Shown here piece after piece: positions 32,224 to 44,101 of a stretch of 64,000 nt of DNA. Each line of letters begins with the position of its first letter. Position 1 is the stretch's first letter. This DNA comes from Aspidapion aeneum (Eukaryota; Arthropoda; Insecta; Coleoptera; Brentidae). Made by a program: the position numbers and the translations under genes. The notes beneath the pieces were generated by a model, which saw only the letters and a list, made by a program, of their open reading frames with translations, was not told where the DNA came from and ran no database searches. Location of the stretch: assembly GCA_963576565.1 (NCBI GenBank), contig OY755042.1:98388185-98452184 (forward strand), written 5' to 3'.

Positions 32224-32395
32224 CTTGGAGTTCCACGAAGAATTAAAGAATGTCTGGGAAATGCCTCAACTTCAGCATCAAAAATGACCCTGTCTATCGG
32301 GGTGCTGGTGATAATCAAGTAGGCTAAATTTTTCTCTGTATCATATACTTTCAAAAACAATAATAAAAAATCTGGGTCTGTAATCCTTAAAGTCA
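32224..32395 (-). CDS. Possible internal exon of an unidentified gene
   Basis: The open minus-strand frame reads TLRITDPDFLLLFLKVYDTE, then NLAYLIITSTPIDRVIFDAE and VEAFPRHSLILRGTPR. A usable acceptor (TACTTAG before 32395, or TTACAG before 32377) lies at the front and a donor (AAG|GTAATG after 32224) at the end. The composition looks protein-like rather than repeat-like. I do not recognise the family. Its exit phase does not fit the terminal exon at 16877-16705, so they are not simple neighbours. It could also be chance coding in AT-rich DNA. Confidence 0.4.
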
Positions 32396-32461
32396 CTAAG
32401 TACACATTTTTTTAATATGTTATTTTAATATTTTTAGTGATGTTAAATAGCATCATAAATT

Positions 32462-32636
32462 ACATGCGCGGATTTACGGGAGGGGAAAAAGAGGAAATTC
32501 CCCCCCCCCCCCCCCAATCTGAAACTTTACTTAATTTTGACACACAGAATACACCTCCAATACACTACGCAAAATAGTTTTGTGAAATATTCATTATGAT
32601 ATTGCCCCCCAAATAAAGTTTCCAGATCCGCCCCTG
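32462..32636. mobile_element. G/C-run MITE, hAT-like
   Basis: GCGCGGATTTACGGGAGGGG at the left and CCAGATCCGCCCCTG at the right are inversely alike, with a 17-C run inside. The interior (TTTTGACACACAGAATACAC) matches the outer element at 43965. No clear target duplication. Confidence 0.6.
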
Positions 32637-32969
32637 CACATTAAGGTTTCTCAGAAGGTAAAGTTTATTAATATGAGCAGTGTTCTCTAAATTATGGTCT
32701 CAACTCTCTTCATAAGGTCACTACACAAATGTTTTAAAAGTTTATTTACTTTTTAGTAGTTACCGACTCTTCTATAATTTCAAAAACCGAACAAATTTTT
32801 TTCTGAGCTTGATGTAAATTTAGCATCTATAGTTAAATCATCCAGAGGAGTGAAAGAATGGTGTCCAGTTGTTGTTCGTTTGAGATTTTAATGTAAAACA
32901 AATCGTTTCACAGTACCTCCAAATGGACTTTTACCATGCGTTAGTTTAGCAGTTAGTTTTTTTAATGCC

Positions 32970-33144
32970 CAGTGGCGTATGCAGAAATTTTCCAAGGGGG
33001 TTGGGAGAGGGGGCTTGAGTAAAAGCAAAGTCCTAGAAAACCATTTATTTCTTCTTGCAGAAAAATTGAATCTTTAGGAGAAGTTATTTAATGGCTTTGG
33101 AAATATTAGGCCCCCAACCCCCTTTCCTCCTGCGTACGCCACTG
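32970..33144. mobile_element. CAGTGGCGTA hAT MITE
   Basis: Ends CAGTGGCGTATGCAGA and the inverse of CTGCGTACGCCACTG, with G and C runs just inside. The flanking octamers (TTAATGCC / TTAAACCT) match only partly, so it is an old copy. Confidence 0.75.
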
Positions 33145-33312
33145 TTAAACCTAAACCATTTCATTTGTCTCACCAAAAATTTATTCTTAAAACTAAAAAG
33201 AAAATTTCCGACAGTGTACGAAGATGGGACTTGACCCCACAAACTAAGATGTCACGCAAAACAATATGTGGCTAGAAATAATGTCCCCTGAATATGATTT
33301 TTATACATAATT

Positions 33313-33879
33313 TTAGCTCACACTACTACTATACTATAGTAGTGTGAGCTATAGTGATCCTAATTTTTTCGAGAAAAAAAAAGTTGCTCCGATTTCAAAA
33401 ATTTTTATATATCTTTGCGTTTCAGATGATTTTGAAACTTTTTTGTTGCGCCGTCTGTCTGTCTGTATGTCTGTAACGACCAACGCGCAAACTCAAAAAC
33501 CGCTTGTCCGATTTTAATGAAATTTGGTACCTTGGCTGGATCTTGCGTCGAGATGGTCCCATTTAAAAATGAACAAAATCCACCAAGCACAAGCCAAATA
33601 AGAGGGTGGGGGTAGATTAAAAAAATTAGAGATTAAGTGAAAATATGGCGTATGTGATATCAAACGAAAGGTAATTGTGTCTAGAGTTAAACAAAACATA
33701 TTTTAGTTTTTTTAACAAAGGGTGGGAGTAGATTTCAAAAATTCGAGTTTAACTTAAAACATGGCTTGTGTGGTATCAAACGATAGGTAATTGAGTTTGG
33801 AGTTGAATAAAATTTATTTAAGTTTTTAGTTATATTAGCTCACCCGTACTCTACATCTATAGAACCTAGTGTGAGCTTA
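33313..33879 (-). mobile_element. Terminal-hairpin repeat element (family S), copy C
   Basis: The left end 33313-33351 is a perfect 39-bp palindrome with arms TAGCTCACACTACTA. The right end 33836-33879 is an imperfect one (TTAGCTCACCCGTA / CTAGTGTGAGCTTAG). The interior is the inverse of copy A with two of the ~120-bp units instead of three and a short TCTG tract (33451-33475). The ends and inner order define the element. Confidence 0.75.
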
Positions 33880-35461
33880 GGTGCCCATATATTGGCAGAG
33901 TATTTTTCCTTTTGCGACTGAATAAAAAAATGTACTTTTTTACATGCTTTAACCAAATAGCTTAAAAGTTGATGTTAAAATGACAGGCCCAGATTTTTTA
34001 TTTTACTTCATTGACTTCTCTTTATTCAACTCAATGTTTTACTTTCATTTAGACGATACATTGTCAAGTAAAACAAGGTACAAGTTGGTACAAGCGAAGT
34101 CTCAATAGTGACAATTTTTTTGTCAAAAGTTGCCAATTCTGAGGTTTTTGAGGTTTTTCCAATTTTTAAGAATTTAATTTGCTGAAACCAATAGACCTAG
34201 AAATTTTTCTTTTGCTTTGTGTGATAGTTAAGCCATTGAGCTTTAATGGGCGTATATACTTTTTTTTGATGGACCGTATTTCGCACCGGTGTAAATAATT
34301 AAAAATCGAGAAAATCATAAAATTTACTATTTTTTTAAAACTATTTTTGCCATGTCAAAAAAGTGAGGTTAATTTTTTTTTCTGTATATATTAATACAAT
34401 AATACAATAGAAATAAAAAAATTATGGCCACAACTGATTTTCTCCTTTTTTTTACTTTCAAAGTTAGCATTCCGAAGGACACTTATACATGTTATCAAAA
34501 TTTAGATTTTTCTCGTGACATAGCAGCTCCCCCCGTTGGATGATTTGGAGTGGAATTACTCCGTGCAAAATATTTTTAAATTAATTGTTTTTGTATTTTT
34601 AGAAAAAAATTTGCAAATTGTGCTAAGCGAAATTGGCACAATTTTTTTTTCAAATATAAAAATATATTTCTCCCCCAATTTTCAGGCGATTATTACCTAA
34701 GCGTTTTAAGTTTATGTTTAGAAATAATGTAAACTAATTACTTATGATTTTTATGTTTAATTTTTTTAGTTTACTTCAATTTGTAGCATTGGCCTTAATA
34801 TAATAATTTTGTTGCTAAAATACAACGTTTTCTTTTATTTTTGCAGGTTTTTCGCCAAACCTTGTAAAACCTTTCCAGTGGTAAATAACATTATTTTTAA
34901 GCATATAACTTTTATTTATTTAGGCTTGATCTCTATTCTACACCGGTTAAAAATTAAGCTTAAAAATAATGTAATTTTTGTAAAAATCAATAAAACCACA
35001 TCATATATTAAAAAAGCATAATGTATTGTAAATAATGTTAAAATAAGTTACAGGTATAAAATTTTTTTGGTCACTTTAGATTTAAAAAAAAAAACAAAAA
35101 TATCACTGCCTAAAAAAATATAAAACGTAATATAAATAAACTAAACGGGAATAATAACTAACAATATTTCCAAAAACTATAAATGGCAACGCAACAGTTA
35201 ATAAAAAACTAATTCGTTGTACGATTTAAAAATTTCTTCAATTACTTAAAAGGTATAAAACGATTTTGATATTTTTTAATACTAACACCCATTAAACTCA
35301 TGAATTACTTGTTGTTGAACTTATTAAAAAAACAAATTATAACTCATTCAGTTTTAAATTTAGTCTGCATTTTTTATTTATATAATTAACTACAAAATGT
35401 GGAAATTAATTTGTAAAAAATTATGACGTCGAGATGCTGTCCTCCCACGTGTACCGTCTTC
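33880..35461. other. AT-rich, no gene recognised
   Basis: Long A/T runs. The minor ORF at 34809-35021 has no recognisable motif and low-complexity composition. Confidence 0.45.
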
Positions 35462-35720
35462 CAGTGGCGTATCCAGACCCTGATATTCGGAGGGGTAATT
35501 TAGTCAAACAACACATACTTGCTAAATAGGAGCACGTATTATCTGTGTTACTCTACAAATTTAGGCCACTTAAATATCATTAAGGATGGTCCGCATTCGG
35601 CAATAATAAAGAAAGTTTAATGCGCCGCAGGCAAAAACTTTGAATTTATGTGGAAAAATCCTTACGTTTTACCAATCTTGGGGGGGTAATTACCCCCCCC
35701 CCCCCTTGTATACGCCGGTG
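35462..35720. mobile_element. CAGTGGCGTA hAT MITE
   Basis: Ends CAGTGGCGTATCCAGA and the inverse of TTGTATACGCCGGTG. The octamers CCGTCTTC and CCGTCTCC flank it (7 of 8 match). The interior G/C runs flank AT-rich sequence. Confidence 0.8.
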
Positions 35721-35728
35721 CCGTCTCC

Positions 35729-37550
35729 TCCAAACGTTATCTGAAATTGGTAAACAGAGTTCTTGCGGAATTGCACGAATTTCATCGCGAATTCTTTGCT
35801 TCAACTGATTCAGATTTGCAGGAATTTCAGTGTACAGCGTGTCCCATTTTCGATGGGATTAAATGGGAAACTCGGTTGTTATTAAAGATATCGATTTTCT
35901 GATTGCACCTTACCGTCCTCTTTTTTTGAGCCCTTAATAATTGTGTTATCAGATTTTTTGAAAAAATTGCATTTTTAATAATTCCTTGATATTTTTATTC
36001 TGTAAAAATATTTTTGTGGCAACTTTTTTAGTTCAAAATAATGACGTTGTCAATTTTTTAAAATATTGTTTAGTTTTTGAGATATGGAATTTATCATAAA
36101 AAAATTAAATACGGTCCTGGATTTTTTTAATTAATATTTTGATTGGTTTCATGCTAGTATTGTCACAAAATGATAAAACTTTAATATTTTTTTGATTTAA
36201 GGTTAAAAAAATAATATTAAATATTAAAAAAAAATTAGTCCGAACCTGGAAATTACCAACGTAAATATAAATTGAAAGATTTATAAATAAAGTAAAAAAC
36301 GTTAAAAAGTTACAAAAATCATCATAGTAATTATTTGATAGCAGCACAGCACCTCATGAAATTTACTTTAACATGGAGAAACAATAGAGGGGAATTAACA
36401 TTGTCATTTTACTTGTCATTTTTGTAAATGGCTTACTCAAAATTATTTTTAAATGGCTAGAAATCGACCATATCCATATTTTGAAAAATATTTAAACGGC
36501 AGAAATATTTTTATGCAAAATGCGTTAAGAAAAATTACCTACAAATACCAACAATGTCTTACACATAATGGCAATCAGTTTGAACATTTATATCCAAAGA
36601 AATTCATGTTTTTGTTTATATCATTAAAGAAAAATTAGTTATTAATTTTTGTAATTCGGTATTTTTTTTGTTTCAAACAAATCTTTAAATTAACGTAAAA
36701 CTATTTTAATCTATCAAGTATCAAAACAGTTAAACTAAAAATCGTTCAACTAGCAATTTTTTTTAAAATATTAAATATTCTTTTTTAAAACAAAAATATT
36801 AAATTTTTATTATTTTGTGATAATAATAGCATGAAACCAATCAAAGTAGTAGTAAAAAAAATACAGGTCCGTATTTAATTTTTTTATGATAAATACCATA
36901 TCTCAAAAACTAAACAATATTTTATAAAACTGACAGTGGCTCACCCAGGATAATATGTCTTGAGGGGGGCCCGAGGTATCTTGGGGGGGGGGGGCCCGAA
37001 GCCTCATGATGTCGAATTTTAAACTATTTTTTGTGTTTTTTTTTCTGAAATATGTCAAAAATATGTACAAAAATCTAAAGCTTGGGGAGGGGGGGGGGGC
37101 GGGGCACCCTGGGTGCGCCCATGAAACTGACCATGTCACTATTTTCTTCTAAAAAACTTGCCATGAAAAGATTTTTACAGAATAAAAATATCTTGCAAAA
37201 TGAGCAAGATATAAGGGATTATTAAAAATGCGATTTTTTCAAAAACTCCCTGTATTAGCAAAACCACGGGGTATAGCAAAAATCTGATTACACCATTTTT
37301 AAGGGCTCAAAAAAAACAGCACGGTAAGGTGCAATCAGATAATCGATATCTTTAATAATAACCGAGTTTCCCATTTAATCCCATCGAAAATGGGATACGC
37401 TATACACCTCTGATTTAAGGAACCCCCACAAAAAAAATCCATGACACTTAAGTCGGGACTTTTGGAAAGATAATAATTGATGTCACCATTTTTCGATATG
37501 ACCGCTTGTTTGCCAATTTCAGAGAATGTTCAAAGGAGACGGTGCAATAA
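35729..37550. mobile_element. Nested mariner-like relic with long inverted repeats
   Basis: From 35836 (AGCGTGTCCCATTTTCGATG) to about 37405 (CATCGAAAATGGGATACGCT) the two sides are inverse over some 350-400 bp, with TA at the borders. Outside them, minus-strand reading of 35835-35730 gives NLNQLKQRIRDEIRAIPQEL. Plus strand 36515-36600 gives ALRKITYKYQQC and NGNQFEHL. The inverse of 37400-37470 gives a KSPDLSVMDFF-like stretch. These are pieces of a mariner-related transposase C-terminus. No intact ORF remains. Confidence 0.6.
36934..37122. mobile_element. G-run hAT MITE inside the mariner-like relic
   Basis: Starts CAGTGGCTCACCCAGG and ends with the inverse of CATGGGCGCACCCAGGG. AAACTGA occurs on both sides. 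Long G runs lie near each end. It splits the right arm of the surrounding inverted repeat. Confidence 0.7.
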
Positions 37551-37936
37551 ATTTTCAATAATTTTGTAAATCAAAAATGTTTACTAAGCTTAAAACTAAA
37601 TGAGTTATAATTATTTAAATAGTAAAAACGTTGTATTGATTCTGTAAATTATATCAAAAATTTAAATCAATTTTTTTTATCGTATTATTTGCAATAAATA
37701 TGAATGTTACATTAAAAACCGTAAGCTTTGGGCTAAATATTCAATTCCTTAACGAGTTATACAGTCAACTAAAATATAAGTGAAAAATCAGTATTATTCA
37801 TCTAATAAATAAAAAAATAAGTATATATAAAAATCATTTCGTTAGAAAAAAATCACTCTTACTAAAACATATAATATATTAAAATATAAAATGGTAACAT
37901 GTTTATTACTTCAGTAGTTATTATCATGGGCCTGAG
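37551..37936. other. No gene recognised
   Basis: AT-rich. 37585-37615 is partly inverse to 35340-35375 (AACTCATTCAGTTTTAAA), so the outer relic may extend here. Confidence 0.4.
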
Positions 37937-38109
37937 CAGTGGCGTATATAGAAAAATTTTTCGGGGGGGGCCCGAACAGTTTCGGGGGGGGGGGGCGAGA
38001 CCCCATGAGTCCACATTTAATGCTATTTTATGTTTGTATTCATGAAATATGTGGAAAATATCCAAAAAAACCTTAGCTTCGGGGGGGGGGGCCCTTATAT
38101 ACGCCACTG
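37937..38109. mobile_element. CAGTGGCGTA hAT MITE
   Basis: Ends CAGTGGCGTATATAG and the inverse of TATATACGCCACTG. The octamers GGCCTGAG / GGCCTGCG match at 7 of 8 positions. The interior matches the MITEs at 41696 and 50923 (TTCATGAAATATGT). Confidence 0.85.
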
Positions 38110-40809
38110 GGCCTGCGTACGAAAACCTAATGACATATACAGAGTATCCCAGATAAAAGTAACTACATGGCTATTTCGGAAACGGATTGTAAAAATGTAG
38201 GCCTAAAAAAATTAACGTAAAAAAAATTTACGTTAACGTCATTTGATTGGCGGTAATAATAAGTTTGTTAAGATAGCAACAATATTTCAATTTTTCGAAA
38301 AAAGTAATCATCATGATCTAATTGGGCTCGAAATAGCGCCACTTTTTTCTCATTTACACAAAATTGTAGGGGAAAGGGGGGCAAAAATGGGATACGGAGG
38401 TAAAACGGGATACTCAGTTTCAGCTAAACTATGCAAGAATAAAACCCCTTGATATCAAATATTTTATCCGCATGACTTGTTCAATTCTCTGCAATATGAT
38501 TGGTGCCGGTCTGCTGAGCTTAAATTGGTTTTTCCTCAATATGTGATGTTGTGCGCTGTTTATTGTAAAAACAGCTTGCGCATTTTGTGACGGTAAGTAC
38601 ATTTTTTACAGACTTTTCAAAATTTTGTTTACATTGAACAATAGGGTGTTTGACAGTAGTAAAAAATAAATATATATTTATTTTTAGATATCTCTTTAGG
38701 TCATGGGAATGCTAAAAACAAACTTTTTTGTTTAATTTTTTCTCAAATTTATAGTTCGTTTAATTAAATAAATTCATTGAATTAAAACAATTAGCCACGT
38801 GATTCAAAACAGGCGGTCTACCAATCAGCTGCGAGTGACGTCACAAAACAGTAAACGCCACGAAGAACCCATTTTCTGTGTTATTTTCTTATGGATATAA
38901 TGTTTGCTTTGGTTTAAAGTGCGAATTATCGTCCTAAATTAGATTTAATTTTGTATTTTGCTTATAAAAAACATTTTCAATGGAAAACGTATTCTTCAAA
39001 GCCGATAGCTCCAACTTGACAATGCTGAACTCCTTTATGGTTCTGCGGAATTTAGAAACGTTAAAATGTTGATGTAAGTATTCGATAAGTTGTTTTGTAT
39101 ATAACTGAAAGTTTTTTTACGATATTCTTTGCCTACTTTTACTCATTTAGATTTTAAAGTTAGGTTATATGTTTTTCTTTTCTGTTTAATATGCCACTTA
39201 CAATAGAATCAATTAAATACCCAATCATTAATATTTTAAGCATTAAGAAACAATCAAAAATTGCTTTTTTAAAACAAAATTTTCTAAATACATTTTGTTT
39301 CAAAGAATTCTTATGACCCTTCATAACAAATATGCACTGCCTAGTCTTGCATATGCACTGCTCAGTCCTATATTTAGCCTGCATGTTAAGGGTCGAAAAA
39401 GGCCTAAATTTTTTTTTTTTGAAAATTGATTTGTCATAGTTAAAAAAAGTTGTAGGGTCAAAAACGCTAACGTATATTTTTAAAAAATTTTAAAAGTATT
39501 TCTAGCCGCGCCCCTGGGGGGTAAAAGGGGCAGTTTTTTAAAATGTTTAATTAATAGCCGAATCGATCACAGATACACAGATTTAACCCAACAAACAATT
39601 AAAGTTGTAACGACGAAACCCCAACTAGAAAGAATTTCTTAAAAGTAACCGCAACGTACTCCCGCTACGTCTCAGTATACCATACAGCGACGTTATAATT
39701 CCCTAAGTGGGGAACCAATTTCTGGTTATAACTACTTGGCCAAGTGCTTAAAGTCACTGTAGTAACAACTACACTACTACGTCGTAGCCAGGTATCTACT
39801 ACGTCGTAGAAGCTGTTTTTTTTCCGTAATGGCATAAAAGTTGCGATGTAGTTGCAAATAATATAATCGTTTCTTTTTGGTAGAATTGTTACACAATATG
39901 GTGGACACAACAGTAAACAGACTTGCTTAGTTTTTTTGTTTGGTTATGGTTATAATATGAACTATGTTATCCAAAAGTGTGAGAATTTACGAGCAGAGGA
40001 TCAAAATTCGAGTGCGACGCAAAGTGTTTTGTATAACATGCATTATATATATTGCAAAAAACCGGTGCGCCCGTAAAATTGAGCCGTTTTCTGGTAGCTG
40101 ATGGAATTTTTGTGTTGTAATTTGGAGGTTATGTTTTCATAATCGACAGTTAACTCCAACAAATGGTGCTTAAGAAGAGCATTTTTGGTGAGCTTTAACT
40201 AATTTGTTTATAAAATAGTATGGCTCTTTAATATGAGCTCATAAAACGACAACAAAAATATTAAATTTTCTTTCTTACATAAAAACATGGCGTCCCAAAC
40301 TATATTCCCTGATAGTCGAAAAGGTTACTTGAAAGTAGTTGCGGCTTTAAAGTTAATCCAAAAAGTTATTTTGTCTACATTGTTACATCAGATGTTACTA
40401 TGATGACACAAACTTTTGTGGTAAAAATTAAAGTTATAATGTAGTTGTCGGATACACTTGTTTGGGACTCCAATGAAGCTTAACATTCTAGTGGTAATTA
40501 AGTAGGATATAAAAGTCAGGGCGACTACGAAATAACGACTAAAAAGAAAGTAAAACTTTAGCAACGTCCTATTGTGGTAGAGAAGACTATCAGAATCGAC
40601 TATCAAGAAACAATCCTATGAAGTAGTTTAGAGGGTCGTTTTTACGAAACATCTACTATTTCCTGATACTAAATAGTTGTTAGAACTAAAAAGTAACAAA
40701 TTTTGGTTGGGATCACCACATTTCTACTATAAGAAAGTAGCAAAGCCTTTAGAACATGTAGCCGCTACTATAAATGTTAGTTGGGAATAGCCAATATATA
40801 TATAGCGAA

Positions 40810-41640
40810 GCAACAATATCAATCAAAATCCACGAAGGAACCAAGCCAATCCACATAAGAAGAGGTAGAGGTGTATGGGCATCAAAGTAAACGGACAATA
40901 CTAAAACCACCTAAGATATGCTGATGATATCGCCTTAATAACAGATAAGAAAGAAGAACTGATAAAAATGCTGGAAGAACTGGATACAGCAGCTAAAAAT
41001 ATAGGCTTGAGTATGAACTACACTAAAAACTAAAATCATAACGAACACAGATGAAAATATCACGATCAGAATAAACCAGGAGAAAATAGAACAAGTAGAG
41101 GAATACCTGGGACAAATTATTAAACTGAAAAAAGAAAAACAAATAGTTGAAATCAGAGACATTTAAGATTGGCTCGGCACCATTCGGTAAATTAAGCTAC
41201 ATATCAAAAAATAAAAAATATCCTCAGTAACTCAAAACGAAAGTGTATAACCAATGTATACTTCCTGTTCTTACCTATGGATACCAGACCTGGACAGAAA
41301 CAAAATCAAACAGATAGAAAAAGGAATGAATGGATGAGAAATAAAACAAAAGTAAGGGATGTCAGAGGAGTAGTAAGTAGCAAAATTAAAATGGAAATTT
41401 GCCGGTCATAATATCGACAGAAAGACGATCGATGGAACAAATGTATTGAAAACTTGAGACCTTGGGAAAATAAAAGAAGTAGGGGAAGGCCACAAATGAG
41501 ATGAGCGGACAATTTGAAGAAACATGCGGGAGCTAAATGGATGAACACGGCGACAGACAGAGAAAAGTGGAAGATATTGGGGGAGGCCTATATCCAAAGA
41601 TGGATCAAAGAAGGCTAAATAGATAGATAGATAGATAGAA
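40810..41640 (+). mobile_element. RTE-like LINE 3' fragment with (ATAG)n tail
   Basis: Plus-strand frames read YADDIALITDKKEELIKMLE (the YADD catalytic box, about 40917-40975), GLSMNYTKTK-like, QEKIEQVEEYLGQIIKLKKE (about 41080-41140), LPVLTYGYQTW (about 41263-41295) and RSRGRPQMR with DREKWKILGEAYIQRW at the C-terminus. It ends in an ATAG/GATA tetranucleotide tail at 41620-41638, the usual 3' end of RTE elements. Several frameshifts and stops; the 5' part is missing. Confidence 0.85.
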
Positions 41641-41695
41641 GAGTATGCAGGGCAGGGAAGAAGGGAGGAGGTGGGGGTGGGACTCGATATACAGT

Positions 41696-41882
41696 CAGTG
41701 ACGTATACAGAAAAAAGTTTCGGGGGGGGGGGGGCGAGACAGTTTCGGGGGGGGGGGGGGGGCTGAGACCTCATGAGGCCGTATTTTATGCTATTTTATG
41801 TTTGTATTCATGAAATATGTCGAAAATATCTAAAAAAAAATTAGCTTCGGGGGGGGCAGGCCCCCCCTTATACACGCCACTG
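41696..41882. mobile_element. CAGTGACGTA hAT MITE with perfect target duplication
   Basis: Starts CAGTGACGTATACAG and ends TATACACGCCACTG. The 8-bp duplication TATACAGT lies at 41688-41695 and 41883-41890. G runs of 12 or more lie at the left. Confidence 0.88.
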
Positions 41883-42385
41883 TATACAGTTATACACCTC
41901 AACGCGGTGAGTTCTGGGTTGAAAAAGCGATGAAATTTTTTTTTATATCCATTAATAATCATTATATTATATCATCTCTTTTCCAAGCTCAGGGGCGCGG
42001 TCAAATATTATAATAATTGTGATTTTTTTTAGTGTTCGTGTTCCTTAGACAAATAAGATACATTTTATAATTATTACAGCCCCTTACTTTAAATTTGAAA
42101 TTTTGAAATATTTGGGGGTGGGGGGCGCGGCCAAATTTATTATTTTTTAGGAAAACAATAAATCAATAAATCATTTATTTTCTTGGCGGATTTTACAAAT
42201 TTTTAGAACTATGACAAAATCAATTTCAAAATTTTTTTCTTATCCTGCATTTATAGGTACTCCCTAGTCCTGCCTAATAACTGCCTAGCACCGCCTAAAA
42301 ATTTGTACACCTTTCTGCCTATTATAGTTGTTCACCCCTTGTAATAAACATAACCTCAAAAATTTTATCGTCATTTACGAAATAG

Positions 42386-42438
<53 letters not shown>
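42386..42438. repeat. (TA)n microsatellite
   Basis: About 52 bp of uninterrupted TA dinucleotides. Confidence 0.95.
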
Positions 42439-42441
<3 letters not shown>

Positions 42442-43525
42442 GACAACGTGAGAAAAATTAATAGAAACAATTTAGTTATATTCACATCAAAGTGATCTTC
42501 ACAAATGTGAAAGTGAAGATGTATTTGATAAGGCCTGTAGGCACATGAATAAATAGCTTTTCAGGTGTTTTTATGCTAGTATTCGAACACTGAGGCACTA
42601 CACACCACTAATAGGACATTTTTTTACATAAAAAACAGTAAAAACACAGACCCAAAACAAAGAAACACTTGAATGTCGTGTATCTGTCCGCGAGTTTACT
42701 GCGCTGTGACGTCATTGCAACGCCATGCTAGAAATGAGCGTTTTAGCGGCAAATTCAAATCGGAAATTAGAAAACTTGATTTTAAATGTAGTTATGATAA
42801 AATATACTATTTTAATAATTTTGCGTAGCGAATTAGGGATCTATCATTCTAAACTCTTTTCTAAAATTTGTCAAATACCCTATTAGTGGGTTTAGGTATT
42901 ATTCATAATTAAACGCGTTGCTCGTAAAATTTGCCTTTTACTGTGTATGATTTTTGTTAGAATTTAACTGGTGGTTTGGGGCAAAACGCGGTTTTTTCAT
43001 GGGGGCAAAACGGGGTACCTTGTTATACCTAGTAACCTATATCCCATTTTGCCCCAAAAAAAAAATTTTTTTTTGGTACGATCATTGAAAGTTGTATTTT
43101 ATGTTGTCTTTGCAAGAAAGCATAAAATTTGTGTAGGAGAGTCGACAGCGATGACTAGGTCACTGTAATTATTTTATAAATTTTAAATACTAAATTTAGT
43201 TATTATAAATGTATTTTTATTACAACTTTTTACTTTTTAAATAAGTATTTTAAACTTGTGTTTTAATCAATAACACTTGCCGTACAAAAATATTGATTCT
43301 AAATTACACGTTTTACCACAACAGGTATGCCATTTTAACCCGTATGCGGGGCAAAATGGGACAAAGTCAACTTTTTACAAAAATAAAATCATGAAAGAGT
43401 TCCAAATCGTTTAAACTGAACATTCAAGCATAAAGATTAATTCCAAATGACGAACGCAACGGTGATCATTTAATAGGTGAAATAAGTCTTCAAAATTAGG
43501 TATCCCATTTTGGCCCCCGTTCCCC

Positions 43526-43964
43526 TATGTCTTTACCATATGCGAAATGTTTCCCAGATAAAACTAACATACAATTTTGGGTAAAATGAAAAAAACGGGT
43601 TCTTAAAATATCTACCAAATACTAAAAATTATTTAATTTTTTTTAAATTTCTTGTAATCAAATTTTAAAAAATTTGGTAGTTTTGTATTAACGACTATGA
43701 CCAATCGAATAACGTTAGTGAATTTTTTCTAGGTCTTCTAGTTTCTTATAAACCGTTTCCAAAATCCCCATGTTTTTATTTTATTTTTTATTTCAAAATT
43801 AAATGAAATCGTACGAGATCTCTAAATACCTTTATTTAAAATTTTGTGTCCAATTGAGGAAGTTTTTGGCGAAACTATTTGCTGCAAAAATATTTTGAAA
43901 GAGGTTAGAAAACACAGAAGGAAATTTGCTAGTTTCAGACATGTACCCTACAAGTTCAATCTAG
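43526..43964. other. No gene recognised
   Basis: Parts around 43545-43770 (TTTCCCAGATAAAACTAAC; CGAATAACGTTAGTG) are weakly like sequence at 38140-38270, which flanks the other end of the 5.2-kb region. Confidence 0.4.
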
Positions 43965-44101
43965 CAGGCGCGGATCTAGAGGAGGGGAAAACGGGGAAAT
44001 TTTTCCCCGTAAATCTCAAACCATATTTAGTTTTTACACACAGAATACACCTCCTGGTCACTGTGCAAAATGGTTTTATGCAATATTTATTATGATATTT
44101 C

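Larger units (their letters stand above)
38369..43525. mobile_element. 5.2-kb region bounded by inverted ends, TA-flanked
   Basis: The left end GGGGAAAGGGGGGCAAAAAT, continuing GGGATAC, and the inverse of the right end GGGGAACGGGGGCCAAAATG, continuing GGATACC, agree over about 27 bp. TA precedes and follows. Related half-ends occur inside (about 42970-43060 and 43345). No transposase was recognised; the interior carries an RTE relic, a hAT MITE and a TA microsatellite. It may be one expanded element or neighbouring copies facing each other. Confidence 0.5.

Noticed and set aside
41406..41774. 122-codon minus-strand ORF starting in a G/C run
   Set aside because: Antisense to the RTE fragment and the hAT MITE; composition follows those repeats.
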